44,654 nt of DNA from Candidatus Tayloriibacteriota bacterium (GCA_009695005.1 SIBU01000007.1:1-44654), one strand, 5' to 3'; shown: positions 31,630 to 39,321, counted from the stretch's first letter. Made by a program: numbers and translations. The notes: generated by a model not told the origin, from the sequence alone.

Positions 31630-32403
31630 TTAAACAATCGTTTTAAGTAACTTTCTGTGTATAACTGCATTAGAACTCATAAGAAAATTCCCATTAAAAT
31701 CATTTTTTTCTGACGTTCCATTCAAATCAGTAACCACACAGCCGGCCTCCTTTGCAATAAGCTTTCCGGCAAGAAAATCATGCAATTCGGTATTCAAATT
31801 TATTAATGTTTCAATTTTTCCAGAGGCCAATAAACATATATCAGAGGCTACAGACCAACTGACAAGCACTCGCTTCATCTTTGTAGTCATACTACTTAGG
31901 AATTTTATGATAACTGGCTTCGGACAGTGATAGCCACAGACAAAAGCACTAGTACTTCTATCAAGCGTAACCTCAACAGACGGTTTTAGTTTTTGATTAT
32001 TACAAAAGGCTCCCTCTCCCTTAACTGCCCGATACACCAAATCATGTAATGGTAAATAAACCAGTCCAAATATGGTTTCCGTACCTTTTACTAAGGCGAT
32101 TGAAACTGAAAAATTTGGAATACCCAAGGCAAAATTGTTTGTACCATCGAGAGGATCGATATAAAAAGTATAATCGGATTTTTTATCGATAAACCCACAC
32201 TCCTCCGAGAAAATATTGTATGTTGGAAAAGTCCTCTCCAAAATTGCCAATATCGCCTTCTCTGAACCAATGTCTGCTTCAGTTCTAAAATCCGCAGCGA
32301 CACTTTTCTCAGTAATTGTTAGAGTTTTCCCAAAATAGCTTTGAATCACTTTTCCTCCGGCTTTGGCCGCCCGGACAATTGATTGTTGATCTTTTAATTT
32401 CAT
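31630..32403 (-). CDS. Inositol monophosphatase family protein (SuhB-like)
   Basis: A 257-residue Mg-dependent, Li-sensitive phosphatase fold. Metal-site motifs are FSEECGF (first Glu), YIDPLDGTNNFALGIP (D-x-L-D-G-T) and WSVASDICLLASGKIETL, with a final catalytic Asp in LHDFLAGKLIAKEAGC. In other genomes the family includes inositol monophosphatase, NAD(P) phosphatase, CysQ and SuhB. Which substrate applies is not decidable here. The following 200 bp (32404-32605) are non-coding apart from an intergenic repeat. Confidence 0.9.
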   Translation of the reverse strand: MKLKDQQSIVRAAKAGGKVIQSYFGKTLTITEKSVAADFRTEADIGSEKAILAILERTFPTYNIFSEECGFIDKKSDYTFYIDPLDGTNNFALGIPNFSVSIALVKGTETIFGLVYLPLHDLVYRAVKGEGAFCNNQKLKPSVEVTLDRSTSAFVCGYHCPKPVIIKFLSSMTTKMKRVLVSWSVASDICLLASGKIETLINLNTELHDFLAGKLIAKEAGCVVTDLNGTSEKNDFNGNFLMSSNAVIHRKLLKTIV

Positions 32404-32440
32404 AAATTGAATCGTAACACAAAAAGCCCTTTTGGAGGTT

Positions 32441-32520
32441 TTTGCTGTGGAACTTACTGGACGACATCAGAAATGATGTTTAAGAAAAAAAACACTACAA
32501 TCTATATTCCAACATTTTCC
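32441..32520 (-). repeat. Degenerate intergenic repeat, copy 1
   Basis: This weakest copy contains TGGACGACATCAGAA and a tail ATCTATATTCCAACA. Both blocks recur in the copies at 33762, 35231 and 36322. It lies between two minus-strand genes. Confidence 0.4.
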
Positions 32521-32605
32521 CTGCGGTGCGATTCATTTATTATCTACTAATAAATGTACTGAACTTTTTCTTCACTTTCTTTTCTAAACACCTAGACATC
32601 AAATT

Positions 32606-33670
32606 TTAATGCGTACTTACATATTCTAATACATCATTGACAGCGTTTTTTATTTCAATACTTTTAAAGGGTTCCTTATTAAAAATAACCTTTTTTACTA
32701 AATCTACAGAATCTGTGTCACGCATTTTTAACAGCAACGATTTAACCAACGGAGCATAACTTGCGTCTCTACCCTTTGCCCAATCGATAATTTCTTTAGT
32801 CGCAATAGAGCTACCCATGGCTGCAAGTGTTTTTGCACATATTATCAATTCTAAATTACCCACTTCTTGATCTCGAAGGCCTTTTGCTAATACTGCGATT
32901 GCTCTAGGATTTCTTGTTTTCAAAAGCGCAAACCGAGCAGAATTTGAAGGGCCTTCTCCTTTTTTTATAGCATCCTCTAACAGTAAAGCTATTCCGGTTG
33001 GTGCACCGATACCTGCGAGAGTTGAAGACAACGTCCAAACATTTGTGTTATTACTTTTAACACTATTTTTGTAAGCAGCTTCAAGAATGGGCGATAATTC
33101 TTCGTTAAATCTATCCCCCCAACGCATGTCGGCGCTACGGCTAATTGCTTGTTGATATTCTGCAGTTAATTTACTATCTGTATCAGTTAGCAAATTTTCA
33201 ATTATGATTTTTAAAGCGCCAGTGGTCGCGGTATCTCCCAATACTCTAATGAGACTAATTTTAATGTCTCTATCAATTTTGGGGTCATGAAGAGCTGAAG
33301 CAAACTTGGAATAAATTGGTGATATTTTTTGCTCGGAATCAGTTTGTAATTTGGAACTTATGATTGGGCCAATATCTCTTGGGTTTTCTCCACTCAATAG
33401 TCTATCAAGCAAACCACTAAGGTTAGACGTCTCTAGGTTATCATTAGTTTGTCTGCTCTCAGCTAATATCTTATTTCGTTGGTCGACAGACAGTGAAGAT
33501 AAAGAAGGCGTAGTGTATGTATTGTTTACTTGTTGAGTATCGCCTCCAACCGCTTGAGGAATTAGAGCATTTTGAATCTTTTTTGAATAAAAATATACAC
33601 CACCCAAAATAGATAAAATGACGAGAATTACTAATAGTAGAGTAATTAAACTTTTCTGTGTATTTTTCAT
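32606..33670 (-). CDS. Membrane-anchored HEAT-repeat-like protein
   Basis: A 354-residue protein with an N-terminal membrane helix (SLITLLLVILVILSILGGVYF, residues 7-27). From about 110 it has paired helices typical of HEAT/Armadillo repeats: DRDIKISLIRVLGDTATTGA, APTGIALLLEDAIKKGEGP, SARFALLKTRNPRAIAVLAK and LIICAKTLAAMGSSIATKEI. These form protein-binding superhelices; there is no catalytic motif. The domain is probably extracytoplasmic. An extended -10 lies 8 nt before the ATG. Confidence 0.75.
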   Translation of the reverse strand: MKNTQKSLITLLLVILVILSILGGVYFYSKKIQNALIPQAVGGDTQQVNNTYTTPSLSSLSVDQRNKILAESRQTNDNLETSNLSGLLDRLLSGENPRDIGPIISSKLQTDSEQKISPIYSKFASALHDPKIDRDIKISLIRVLGDTATTGALKIIIENLLTDTDSKLTAEYQQAISRSADMRWGDRFNEELSPILEAAYKNSVKSNNTNVWTLSSTLAGIGAPTGIALLLEDAIKKGEGPSNSARFALLKTRNPRAIAVLAKGLRDQEVGNLELIICAKTLAAMGSSIATKEIIDWAKGRDASYAPLVKSLLLKMRDTDSVDLVKKVIFNKEPFKSIEIKNAVNDVLEYVSTH

Positions 33671-33678
33671 ACAATGAA

Positions 33679-33687
33679 ATTATACCA
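33679..33687 (-). promoter_or_regulatory. Extended -10 promoter of the HEAT-repeat gene
   Basis: On the minus strand TGGTATAAT ends 8 nt before the ATG at 33670, leaving practically no leader. Confidence 0.65.
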
Positions 33688-33761
33688 AGTTAGACCCAAT
33701 AAATCCCTCGGTTAAGGGATTGGATGAGTGAATTTAATTGGCTCGGACTAGCGGACGGCTT

Positions 33762-33850
33762 TGTTTACCCATGAACAAAGACAAAAAATGCCCTGTGGTG
33801 CGACACAAGAACCAGCTTTGAGATGAGAAATAATGCTACTATCCACATTC
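33762..33850 (-). repeat. Degenerate intergenic repeat, copy 2
   Basis: Plus-strand reading contains TTGTTTACCCATGA, ATGCCCTGTGGTGCGA and AGAACCAGCTTTGA followed by GAGAAATAA. The first two blocks recur at 35231-35335 and the third at 36348. The interval 33671-33873 has no gene. Confidence 0.5.
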
Positions 33851-33873
33851 CTATATTTCACCCTACCTTGTGT

Positions 33874-35136
33874 TTATAAAGATTTTACTCCTATATCCTT
33901 CCTAAATTGCATTCCTTTAAAATCGATAGTATTAACTGCTTTATAGGTTTTATTCAAAGAATTTTTCAAAGTCCTACCAGTAGACGTCACATTGATAACT
34001 CGCCCACCATTAGTTACAAATTTATTTTTAACTTTTTTAGTGCCGGCATGAAATACAAAAACACTAGTGCCTTTGATATCACTTATCCATTTAATTGATA
34101 AGCCATTTTTATATTTTCCTGGATATCCGCCTGAAGCAAGCACGACACAAGAAGCACTTTCCTTTTTCCATTTAATTTTAGTTTTAGATAACCTCCCCTC
34201 AATACAAGAAAACAAAATGTCCAGCAAATCATTTTCTAATAGTCTCATGTACACTTGAGTCTCTGGGTCGCCAAACCGAGCATTAAATTCAATTACCTTT
34301 GGACCTTGTTTTGTGACCATAATTCCTGGATAAAGAACTCCTACAAATTTTCTATTTCTTTTCTCTAATCCTTTGATTGTAGGTTTAACAATTTTTTTAT
34401 GAATCTCCAGCATCAATTTTTTAGTTACCCAAGGTAAGGGTGAAATGGTTCCCATTCCTCCTGTATTTGGACCACTATCACTATCAAAAATTCTCTTATG
34501 GTCTTGCGACGACGGAAATAATTTAGTTGTTTTTCCATCAGAAAAAGCGTGAATAGAGATTTCTTTTCCCGTTAAGTATTCCTCAATTACTACCCGACTT
34601 CCAGCATTGCCATAAATCTTCTTCTTCATCATTTCCTTTAAAGCAGACTCTGCTTCAAGAAATGACTTAGCAATAACAACTCCTTTTCCTGAAGCTAAAC
34701 CGTCAGCCTTTATTACTAAAGGAAATTTCTGCTTTTTTATGTAGCTATTAGCTTTTTCAAAATTATTAAATATTGCAAATTTTGCCGTAGGAATGCCTTC
34801 CTCAATCATAAATTGTTTAGCAAAAGACTTTGACCATTCAATTTCTGACGCAATCTTTGTTGGACCAAATACCTTTATATTTTTCTTTTGCAAACTATCA
34901 GCAAGTCCCTCTGCTAGATATTGGTCGGGACCAATAACAACAAGGTTTATTTTGTTTTTCTTTGCCCAGGATCCTACCTTTTGGTGGTTTGAGTTATCAA
35001 TCTGTATGTTCTTTCCGATCAAACTTGTTCCTCCGTTTCCAGGAGAAAAATATATTTTCTTTACTTTCTTTGATTGTTTTAATTTCCATCCAATAGAGTG
35101 CTCTCTTCCTCCACCACCAATAATTAGGATTCTCAT
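33874..35136 (-). CDS. purD: Phosphoribosylamine-glycine ligase
   Basis: A 420-residue ATP-grasp enzyme joining glycine to 5-phosphoribosylamine in purine synthesis. The N-terminal motif RILIIGGGGREHSIGWKL, the ATP-grasp strand PLVIKADGLASGKGVVIA, the motif SGPNTGGMGTISP, and the Mg-binding end EFNARFGDPETQV are all intact. Length matches the family. It stands alone rather than in a pur operon, with its own promoter. An isolated purD is notable because many CPR genomes lack complete purine synthesis; no other pur gene is in the window. Confidence 0.96.
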   Translation of the reverse strand: MRILIIGGGGREHSIGWKLKQSKKVKKIYFSPGNGGTSLIGKNIQIDNSNHQKVGSWAKKNKINLVVIGPDQYLAEGLADSLQKKNIKVFGPTKIASEIEWSKSFAKQFMIEEGIPTAKFAIFNNFEKANSYIKKQKFPLVIKADGLASGKGVVIAKSFLEAESALKEMMKKKIYGNAGSRVVIEEYLTGKEISIHAFSDGKTTKLFPSSQDHKRIFDSDSGPNTGGMGTISPLPWVTKKLMLEIHKKIVKPTIKGLEKRNRKFVGVLYPGIMVTKQGPKVIEFNARFGDPETQVYMRLLENDLLDILFSCIEGRLSKTKIKWKKESASCVVLASGGYPGKYKNGLSIKWISDIKGTSVFVFHAGTKKVKNKFVTNGGRVINVTSTGRTLKNSLNKTYKAVNTIDFKGMQFRKDIGVKSL

Positions 35137-35142
35137 GAAAAA

Positions 35143-35151
35143 ATTATACCA
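35143..35151 (-). promoter_or_regulatory. Extended -10 promoter of purD
   Basis: TGGTATAAT on the minus strand ends 6 nt before the ATG at 35136, again suggesting a leaderless message. Confidence 0.65.
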
Positions 35152-35174
35152 GTTCTTAAGTTCAATCAGTATAC

Positions 35175-35208
35175 AGAAAAAGAACCATATTTCTATGGCT
35201 CTTTTTCT
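35175..35208. terminator. Hairpin terminator between DUF1697 and purD
   Basis: AGAAAAAGAACCATA (35175-35189) pairs with TATGGCTCTTTTTCT (35194-35208) around TTTC, with one mismatch. A near-identical hairpin occurs at 36103-36133. The A/T flanks allow action on either strand. Confidence 0.7.
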
Positions 35209-35230
35209 ATGTACAGATTAGTGAATGACC

Positions 35231-35335
35231 TTGTTTACTTATGAGTAAAGCAAACTAGAAAACAAGAAATGCCCTTGTGGTGCGAAGTCGGAACTGCCAT
35301 AAGACAGCATAGTGGTTATATCTATATATCAATTT
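35231..35335 (-). repeat. Degenerate intergenic repeat, copy 3
   Basis: Shares TTGTTTACTTATGA and ATGCCCTTGTGGTGCGA with the copy at 33762, then diverges (CGGAACTGCCATAAGA). It lies right after a hairpin terminator, as does the copy at 36322. Confidence 0.45.
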
Positions 35336-35359
35336 AAGCAGCTTCAAATCTTTTACTAG

Positions 35360-35896
35360 TTATTTCATTAATTCATTTAATTTTCTCACTGTATTTATAC
35401 TTCGCACTGTTATTTGTTTTGACAACTTACCATTGGTAAATTTGTATACGGTGTCCTTGCTCCAATACTTTAACTCCACATTCCACAGTATTGCACCGGG
35501 AACATATTTCACCTGATCTACTTTTAGATTAACACCTACTAACTTCAAAATATCGGGGTAATCTATATCTGCCCACAGAAAAGCAACATGTGGGCGCATG
35601 CCAAGTTCGCTTATCCAAGATACGGGTATATTATCCAAAATCTTTTCTATGTTTTTTATATCACGCACCATGACCCTTATCTCAAGTTTAAATTCTTTTA
35701 AAATTTCTTTTTCTATTTTATCAGTAATATTCTTTACGTTTTTACTAGTGTCTGAAAAAATAACATTTCCTGAATTTAGATAAGTAGACACATTTGAAAA
35801 TTCTAAAGATTCAAAAGATTTCTTTAGTCTCACCATCTCTACTTTATTATTTCCACCAATATTAACACCACGAAGGAAGGCTACGTATTTGATCAT
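35360..35896 (-). CDS. DUF1697 family protein
   Basis: A 178-residue protein matching DUF1697, widespread and uncharacterised. The hallmark N-terminus is YVAFLRGVNIGGNNKVEM, followed by LEFSNVSTYLNSGNVIFSD and the later RPHVAFLW. No catalytic site is known. A TATATA box ends 5 nt before the ATG, and a terminator lies downstream at 35175-35208, making it a single-gene unit. Confidence 0.9.
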   Translation of the reverse strand: MIKYVAFLRGVNIGGNNKVEMVRLKKSFESLEFSNVSTYLNSGNVIFSDTSKNVKNITDKIEKEILKEFKLEIRVMVRDIKNIEKILDNIPVSWISELGMRPHVAFLWADIDYPDILKLVGVNLKVDQVKYVPGAILWNVELKYWSKDTVYKFTNGKLSKQITVRSINTVRKLNELMK

Positions 35897-36102
35897 ATTT
35901 CTATATATTTTATTTATTCTTATATTGCTCTAGACCCGGATTTTTCTCGGCATCCTTCAGCAAACACAAATACAAATACAAATACAAAAATACCAGTTAT
36001 TGCCAAACCTAGATAGAGATACGCTGTTATCCTGGTATCAGTTAAAAATTAATTCGATTCATATTTTTATTATACCAGTTCCCCATCCAACCCCCTTGCA
36101 TA

Positions 36103-36133
36103 AAAAAAGAACCATATTTCTATGGTTATTTTT
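36103..36133. terminator. Hairpin terminator, second copy
   Basis: AAAAAGAACCATA, TTTC and TATGGTTATTTTT form a hairpin almost identical to the one at 35175. It directly precedes the putative left end of the integrative element. The interval 35897-36136 has no gene. Confidence 0.6.
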
Positions 36134-36136
36134 CGA

Positions 36137-36152
36137 TGCGCGGCTGGCCGGA
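36137..36152 (+). repeat. Putative left attachment repeat
   Basis: 16-bp match to the tRNA-Asp 3' end plus two flanking bases. The block to about 36290 is unusually GC-rich and contains a perfect 9-bp hairpin (GTGAGACGC/GCGTCTCAC, 36258-36279), but no convincing gene; frames across it look spurious. Confidence 0.55.
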
Positions 36153-36292
36153 GTTTTGCCTCCGACTTTTTCCTCGTCGCCACTCAGAAAAGTCTAGGCG
36201 CCGACTCGCGGTCCCGCTTGCTAGCTGGAGCCCTCGCTCCGGCGTTCAAATCCGGACGTGAGACGCGCAGGCGTCTCACTCCAGCCACACAG

Positions 36293-36318
36293 CAAAAAAG
36301 CCCCGAAGGGCTTTTTTG
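36293..36318. terminator. Bidirectional terminator
   Basis: CAAAAAAGCCC (36293-36303) and GGGCTTTTTTG (36308-36318) flank a CGAA loop, giving a strong hairpin with T runs on both strands. It would end leftward transcripts from the Panacea pair. Confidence 0.85.
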
Positions 36319-36321
36319 TCT

Positions 36322-36395
36322 GCGCGGACTGGTGGACGATGTTAGAACCAGCTTTGAACGAGGAAATAACACTCTTATCTATTTTCCAACACTTT
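36322..36395 (-). repeat. Degenerate intergenic repeat, copy 4
   Basis: Contains TGGTGGACGATGTTAGAACC, then AGCTTTGA, GAGGAAATAA and TCTATTTTCCAACAC. It shares blocks with the copies at 32441 and 33762 and again directly follows a terminator hairpin. Confidence 0.5.
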
Positions 36396-36431
36396 TGAGA
36401 GTATAGTGCCACACTTGCTCCCCATAATTTA

Positions 36432-36923
36432 TCAAAATCGTCTTTTGGCTTTCTTACGAAAATCACCTTTATCTGTATCATAGTGAGATTCTCGGGTGGC
36501 GATTAAATAAAAAGTCTTGTCTTTCACAAGTGAAAAGTAAAAGAGTCGCACATCAATACTTTTATTGTGATGCACATATTTTATTTCCTTTATTTCAGCA
36601 TCTTCCCCTAAACCCCGAAATAAAGTCTTGTATTCACCATCACAAGTAACCTTTTTGATTTCTGCCTTACCTGAATTGGCTGAATAATTGTCCTCACTGG
36701 TAAAGTAAATACCAACGTCTCTTAAAGTTGTAAGAACTACTTTAGCGTTGTTAGGGTTCATTCCGTCCATTTGACATTCATCTTGTTTATAGCGCGCAAA
36801 AGAAATCCGATAGCGTTTGGCTTCGGGGTCTTCATCTTCTTGAGGAAGAATGGGGACAGTTTCAGGTATGTCTTGGGTACCTTTCTGAACTTCCCCAGAT
36901 TCTGGGGTAGGAATAAGAGACAT
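36432..36923 (-). CDS. Putative toxin partner of the Panacea protein
   Basis: A 163-residue protein starting 5 nt after the stop of the Panacea gene. Residues 1-35 are a disordered Pro/Glu-rich stretch. The C-terminal half (EIKYVHHNKSIDVRLFYFSL, then VKDKTFYLIATRESHY and a basic tail KGDFRKKAKRRF) has the strand pattern and basic ending of RelE-like or other RNA-acting toxins. That reading is an inference from pattern and position, as Panacea antitoxins are usually encoded beside their toxin. I do not recognise a specific family. Confidence 0.5.
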   Translation of the reverse strand: MSLIPTPESGEVQKGTQDIPETVPILPQEDEDPEAKRYRISFARYKQDECQMDGMNPNNAKVVLTTLRDVGIYFTSEDNYSANSGKAEIKKVTCDGEYKTLFRGLGEDAEIKEIKYVHHNKSIDVRLFYFSLVKDKTFYLIATRESHYDTDKGDFRKKAKRRF

Positions 36924-36928
36924 TTTAT

Positions 36929-37408
36929 TTAAGAACTAGGAGCAAGCTTCTGTTTGTAGAAATTTCGCATACTTTCAAAAGTGATTTCATTTTCAGAAAC
37001 AATATGCGGTTCAAGGCCTTGTCTAGCTTTCTGCCACGGTTCCTCTGAGTGAGTTAAGTACTCCAAATACGGTGCATCATACTTAGAATAAATTGACCAG
37101 ACTTGGTCAATAATAGAAGTGGCCTCCTTCGGAAGACCTTTCACCATTTCAGAGGTAACATTTTTGACAATGGGTTCAGCCCCAAACTCTTTGTATGCAA
37201 GATAAACGGATTTCACGGCTGGTCCATGTATCCACGCCTCTATTCTGTCATCAAACAGTTTCTTATTTTGAAGTGCGGCGGACCACGCTTGCGTATAGTA
37301 AAGCAATTTCTGTAACTTCTTATTGGTTATCGGCTTACCTTCCTGCTTGGCTTTAAGCAGAATATAGTCCGCAACCATCAAAGCATTTATTGGTTTTTGA
37401 GAGGTCAT
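36929..37408 (-). CDS. Panacea/SocA-like (DUF4065) antitoxin-type protein
   Basis: About 159 residues. Family hallmarks are ALMVADYILLKAKQEGKPIT (N-terminal helix), NKKLQKLLYYTQAWSAALQN, the strand-turn IEAWIHGPAVKSVYLAYKEF, and a C-terminal helical region ending in WQKARQGLEPH. DUF4065/Panacea domains neutralise diverse toxins and occur in prophage and integrative-element modules. An in-frame ATG at 37423 falls inside the TATAAT box (37422-37427), so I prefer the ATG at 37408 (MTSQKPINA). The pair with the downstream gene forms a probable toxin-antitoxin operon. Confidence 0.85.
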   Translation of the reverse strand: MTSQKPINALMVADYILLKAKQEGKPITNKKLQKLLYYTQAWSAALQNKKLFDDRIEAWIHGPAVKSVYLAYKEFGAEPIVKNVTSEMVKGLPKEATSIIDQVWSIYSKYDAPYLEYLTHSEEPWQKARQGLEPHIVSENEITFESMRNFYKQKLAPSS

Positions 37409-37421
37409 AGGTTGCATATAC

Positions 37422-37427
37422 ATTATA
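37422..37427 (-). promoter_or_regulatory. -10 box of the Panacea operon
   Basis: On the minus strand TATAAT lies 13 nt upstream of the ATG at 37408 and overlaps the in-frame ATG at 37423. Just upstream (37464-37487) is a C-rich tract with a run of ten C. Confidence 0.5.
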
Positions 37428-37491
37428 GCCGAATCATCTTACATTTACTTACCGAATTGTCCACACCCCCCCCCATATACCCCCCGCTGTT

Positions 37492-37809
37492 TTAAGAGCG
37501 AATTGGCAAGGATTTGGGGAGTTTTTCATGCGCCTTATAAACACACGCAAGGTCAGCATCATAAATACGAACATCATAGCCTGCATCCCATTCATACCAT
37601 TCTGGTTGCGTTTTAGCGTTGGGGTTCAAAGCCCCAAACAATCTATCTGCCAAAGCAACAACCTTTTCGTAACTACTATAGGGGGCATACCCTCCAGTGA
37701 GCCACGCATACCGCCACTCATCTTCAAAGAAGTCTGCGTAGTGGTACGCGTCAAACAAATCTATGATTGCCAGTTTGAAAGGTGGTTTTCCATCTTTTCT
37801 TGTTTCCAT
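37492..37809 (-). CDS. Small protein of unknown function
   Basis: About 105 residues from the ATG at 37809 (METRKDGKPPFKLAIID); a longer in-frame version to 37866 adds a basic stretch that looks non-coding. It is rich in aromatic and acidic residues (YHYADFFEDEWRYAWLTGGY and WYEWDAGYDVRIYDADL). No motif is recognised. It lies between the HD gene and the Panacea operon on the same strand. Confidence 0.6.
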   Translation of the reverse strand: METRKDGKPPFKLAIIDLFDAYHYADFFEDEWRYAWLTGGYAPYSSYEKVVALADRLFGALNPNAKTQPEWYEWDAGYDVRIYDADLACVYKAHEKLPKSLPIRS

Positions 37810-37886
37810 TGTAATTTTTATTAGTCTTTTGCCTGTTATCGTAATAATCGCTGTTATTTTTAACAACCCGACACAAAGAACAGATG

Positions 37887-38462
37887 TTATTTAATTCTTT
37901 CAAGGGCCTTTGTCATGCCCTCCAAATCATCCGCCAGAGGGGTTTCAAGCCAACCCCCCAAAACAGCCCGTAGCACCCCAAGATAATTCTTGACCAGTTT
38001 TTCCTTCGGCGCGTTGAAGTTGGCAAAGACTTTTTCGCCATACCTTGCGTAATCATCAAGAAGTTCGGAAACATTGCTGATAGTGTCTGCGGACTTTACC
38101 AAGAGAGCGTCATGGGAAAAGGTTTTGATATGCTCGAGAGCTTCCTTTTTTCTTTCTTCCCAAGATAGAGCTTTGTTTTGTTCGGTTACGTTCAAAACAA
38201 GGTCCGCCACATTTTTACCAAATTTTTCAGTAAGCATTTCTGGCGTTACCTTCTTTTCCGAAGAGCTGTCCTCAATGGTATCGTGAAGAATACCCGCAAT
38301 CACAACATCCTCGTTTACCCCTGCTAGAGCCAAAATAAGGCCCACAGAAAGCGGATGCGTGATATACGCTATGTCTTTTCCTTTGCGTGTTTGTTTCTGG
38401 TAAACCTCGTGGGTTTTCGTGGCGAACTTAATCGCATCTTGTATTTTTTTAGTGTAAATCAT
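37887..38462 (-). CDS. HD-domain phosphohydrolase (RelA/SpoT hydrolase-like)
   Basis: A 191-residue single-domain HD protein. Metal ligands are the His of YITHPLSVG, the His-Asp pair in AGILHDTIED, and the Asp in VKSADTISNV, the H-HD-D order. This resembles the (p)ppGpp hydrolase domain of SpoT/Mesh1 without synthetase, TGS or ACT domains. It may clear alarmones or another nucleotide. I chose the ATG at 38462 (MIYTKKIQ); in-frame codons further upstream lie inside a structured RNA-like region. It would counter a nucleotide-synthesising toxin, though none is seen here. Confidence 0.85.
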   Translation of the reverse strand: MIYTKKIQDAIKFATKTHEVYQKQTRKGKDIAYITHPLSVGLILALAGVNEDVVIAGILHDTIEDSSSEKKVTPEMLTEKFGKNVADLVLNVTEQNKALSWEERKKEALEHIKTFSHDALLVKSADTISNVSELLDDYARYGEKVFANFNAPKEKLVKNYLGVLRAVLGGWLETPLADDLEGMTKALERIK

Positions 38463-38515
38463 ATTTTTTGTTTGTAATCTGCTAATGCCCCCAGAGCTTT
38501 CGTTGCGGACTAGAC

Positions 38516-38701
38516 AAACAAAAAAGCGACTAAGAGATTTAATCGAGCTCGACAGCTCCATGAAATCTCCCAACCGCTTTAATGGTCAGTCGTTTATATC
38601 TTGTGGTTCCTTACAGATTTCCCAAGTCGCCTACCCTTGCGGGAGACATAAACGGTCCGCATTAAGTGCGCGGACTACAAGTTGATAACTCAATGAACTA
38701 C
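38516..38701 (-). ncRNA. Candidate structured small RNA
   Basis: An extended -10 TGCTATACT (38708-38716, minus strand) predicts a start near 38701. The transcript would fold as: hairpin GTCCGC/GCGGAC (38655-38660 with 38670-38675); a 7-bp helix CGTTTAT/ATAAACG (38591-38597 with 38648-38654) enclosing CCC-GCAA-GGG and CTTG/CAAG hairpins; and a long terminator stem (GAGATTT/AAATCTC with inner GAGCT/AGCTC) ending in six U near 38520. No open frame is likely. I do not recognise the family; a 6S-like or leader RNA role is possible. Confidence 0.5.
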
Positions 38702-38806
38702 TTACATAGTATAGCATAATTTACGACATTCTGCTAGTTTGTGTTAGCTAAATCTAACAGGATATTTTCTTTTATACCTGGATTAAACTGGTCCGTCTCG
38801 GTCTGG

Positions 38807-39154
38807 CTAAACTTCAAGATTGTTAGGTAATTCACCCCGAATAATATTCTCAAGTTCAATTAGTTGTTGTTGGAGTTCTTCAAAACTTGAGCAATTTGCG
38901 ATTTTTTTAGTTAAAACCTGCGAGAAATCGCCCTCCTTGAAAAACCATCCATGCAAATATTTCGCATCTTGATTATATATGGCCCAAATTAAATTCTTTG
39001 TATTAAACATTTGTAGGAAGCTACTGTCTTTGTGCAATTTCCATACCCTTATTTTATTAGCTAGACCATTTTGGTACTTAACAAAAAGGCGAATATCAAA
39101 ATCAGAGAAACTGATAATTGACTGGTGAGGTGTTTGTCGTTTGACGGTAGCCAT
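38807..39154 (-). CDS. Small protein of unknown function
   Basis: A 115-residue protein (MATVKRQTPHQSIISFSDF) with a beta-rich N-terminus, aromatic segments (LIWAIYNQDAKYLHGWFFKE) and a C-terminal helix (SFEELQQQLIELENIIRGEL). No family is recognised. Its start overlaps the end of the zinc-ribbon frame at 39102 by 53 nt, so one of the two may be poorly translated. Confidence 0.55.
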   Translation of the reverse strand: MATVKRQTPHQSIISFSDFDIRLFVKYQNGLANKIRVWKLHKDSSFLQMFNTKNLIWAIYNQDAKYLHGWFFKEGDFSQVLTKKIANCSSFEELQQQLIELENIIRGELPNNLEV

Positions 39155-39311
39155 TTTTGGTTAAGCAAAATCGGGAACGAGGGGGATGTAAATTTGTTAT
39201 GAAATTTCTTTGACAGTACGGACAATATTCTCTTTCTTGTCCATTTTCGCAACTGCGACAAATGAGGATTTCGGGACCAAGACGAGCAACGCAATAATTA
39301 TTTTTCTCATA
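39102..39311 (-). pseudogene. Zinc-ribbon frame without a start codon
   Basis: A 69-codon frame bounded upstream by a stop. It encodes YCVARLGPEILICRSCENG, then QEREYCPYCQRNF, and further basic residues with a Cys. The Cys spacing (ICRSC and YCPYC) is a convincing zinc ribbon of the kind seen in mobile-element proteins. No ATG, GTG or TTG begins it before the conserved part, so it is either truncated, started at an unusual codon, or reached by coupling from the preceding small gene. Confidence 0.4.
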
Positions 39312-39321
39312 TTAAAAAATT

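Noticed and set aside
36122-36481. Several overlapping frames of 62-94 codons near the left element boundary
   Set aside because: They cover a GC-rich hairpin and terminator region on both strands. Their composition (Arg/Ser/Pro strings) is that of out-of-frame GC-rich DNA.
38463-38573. Upstream extension of the HD hydrolase gene
   Set aside because: The added residues come from the structured RNA-like region and its terminator. The ATG at 38462 matches the start of the HD domain.
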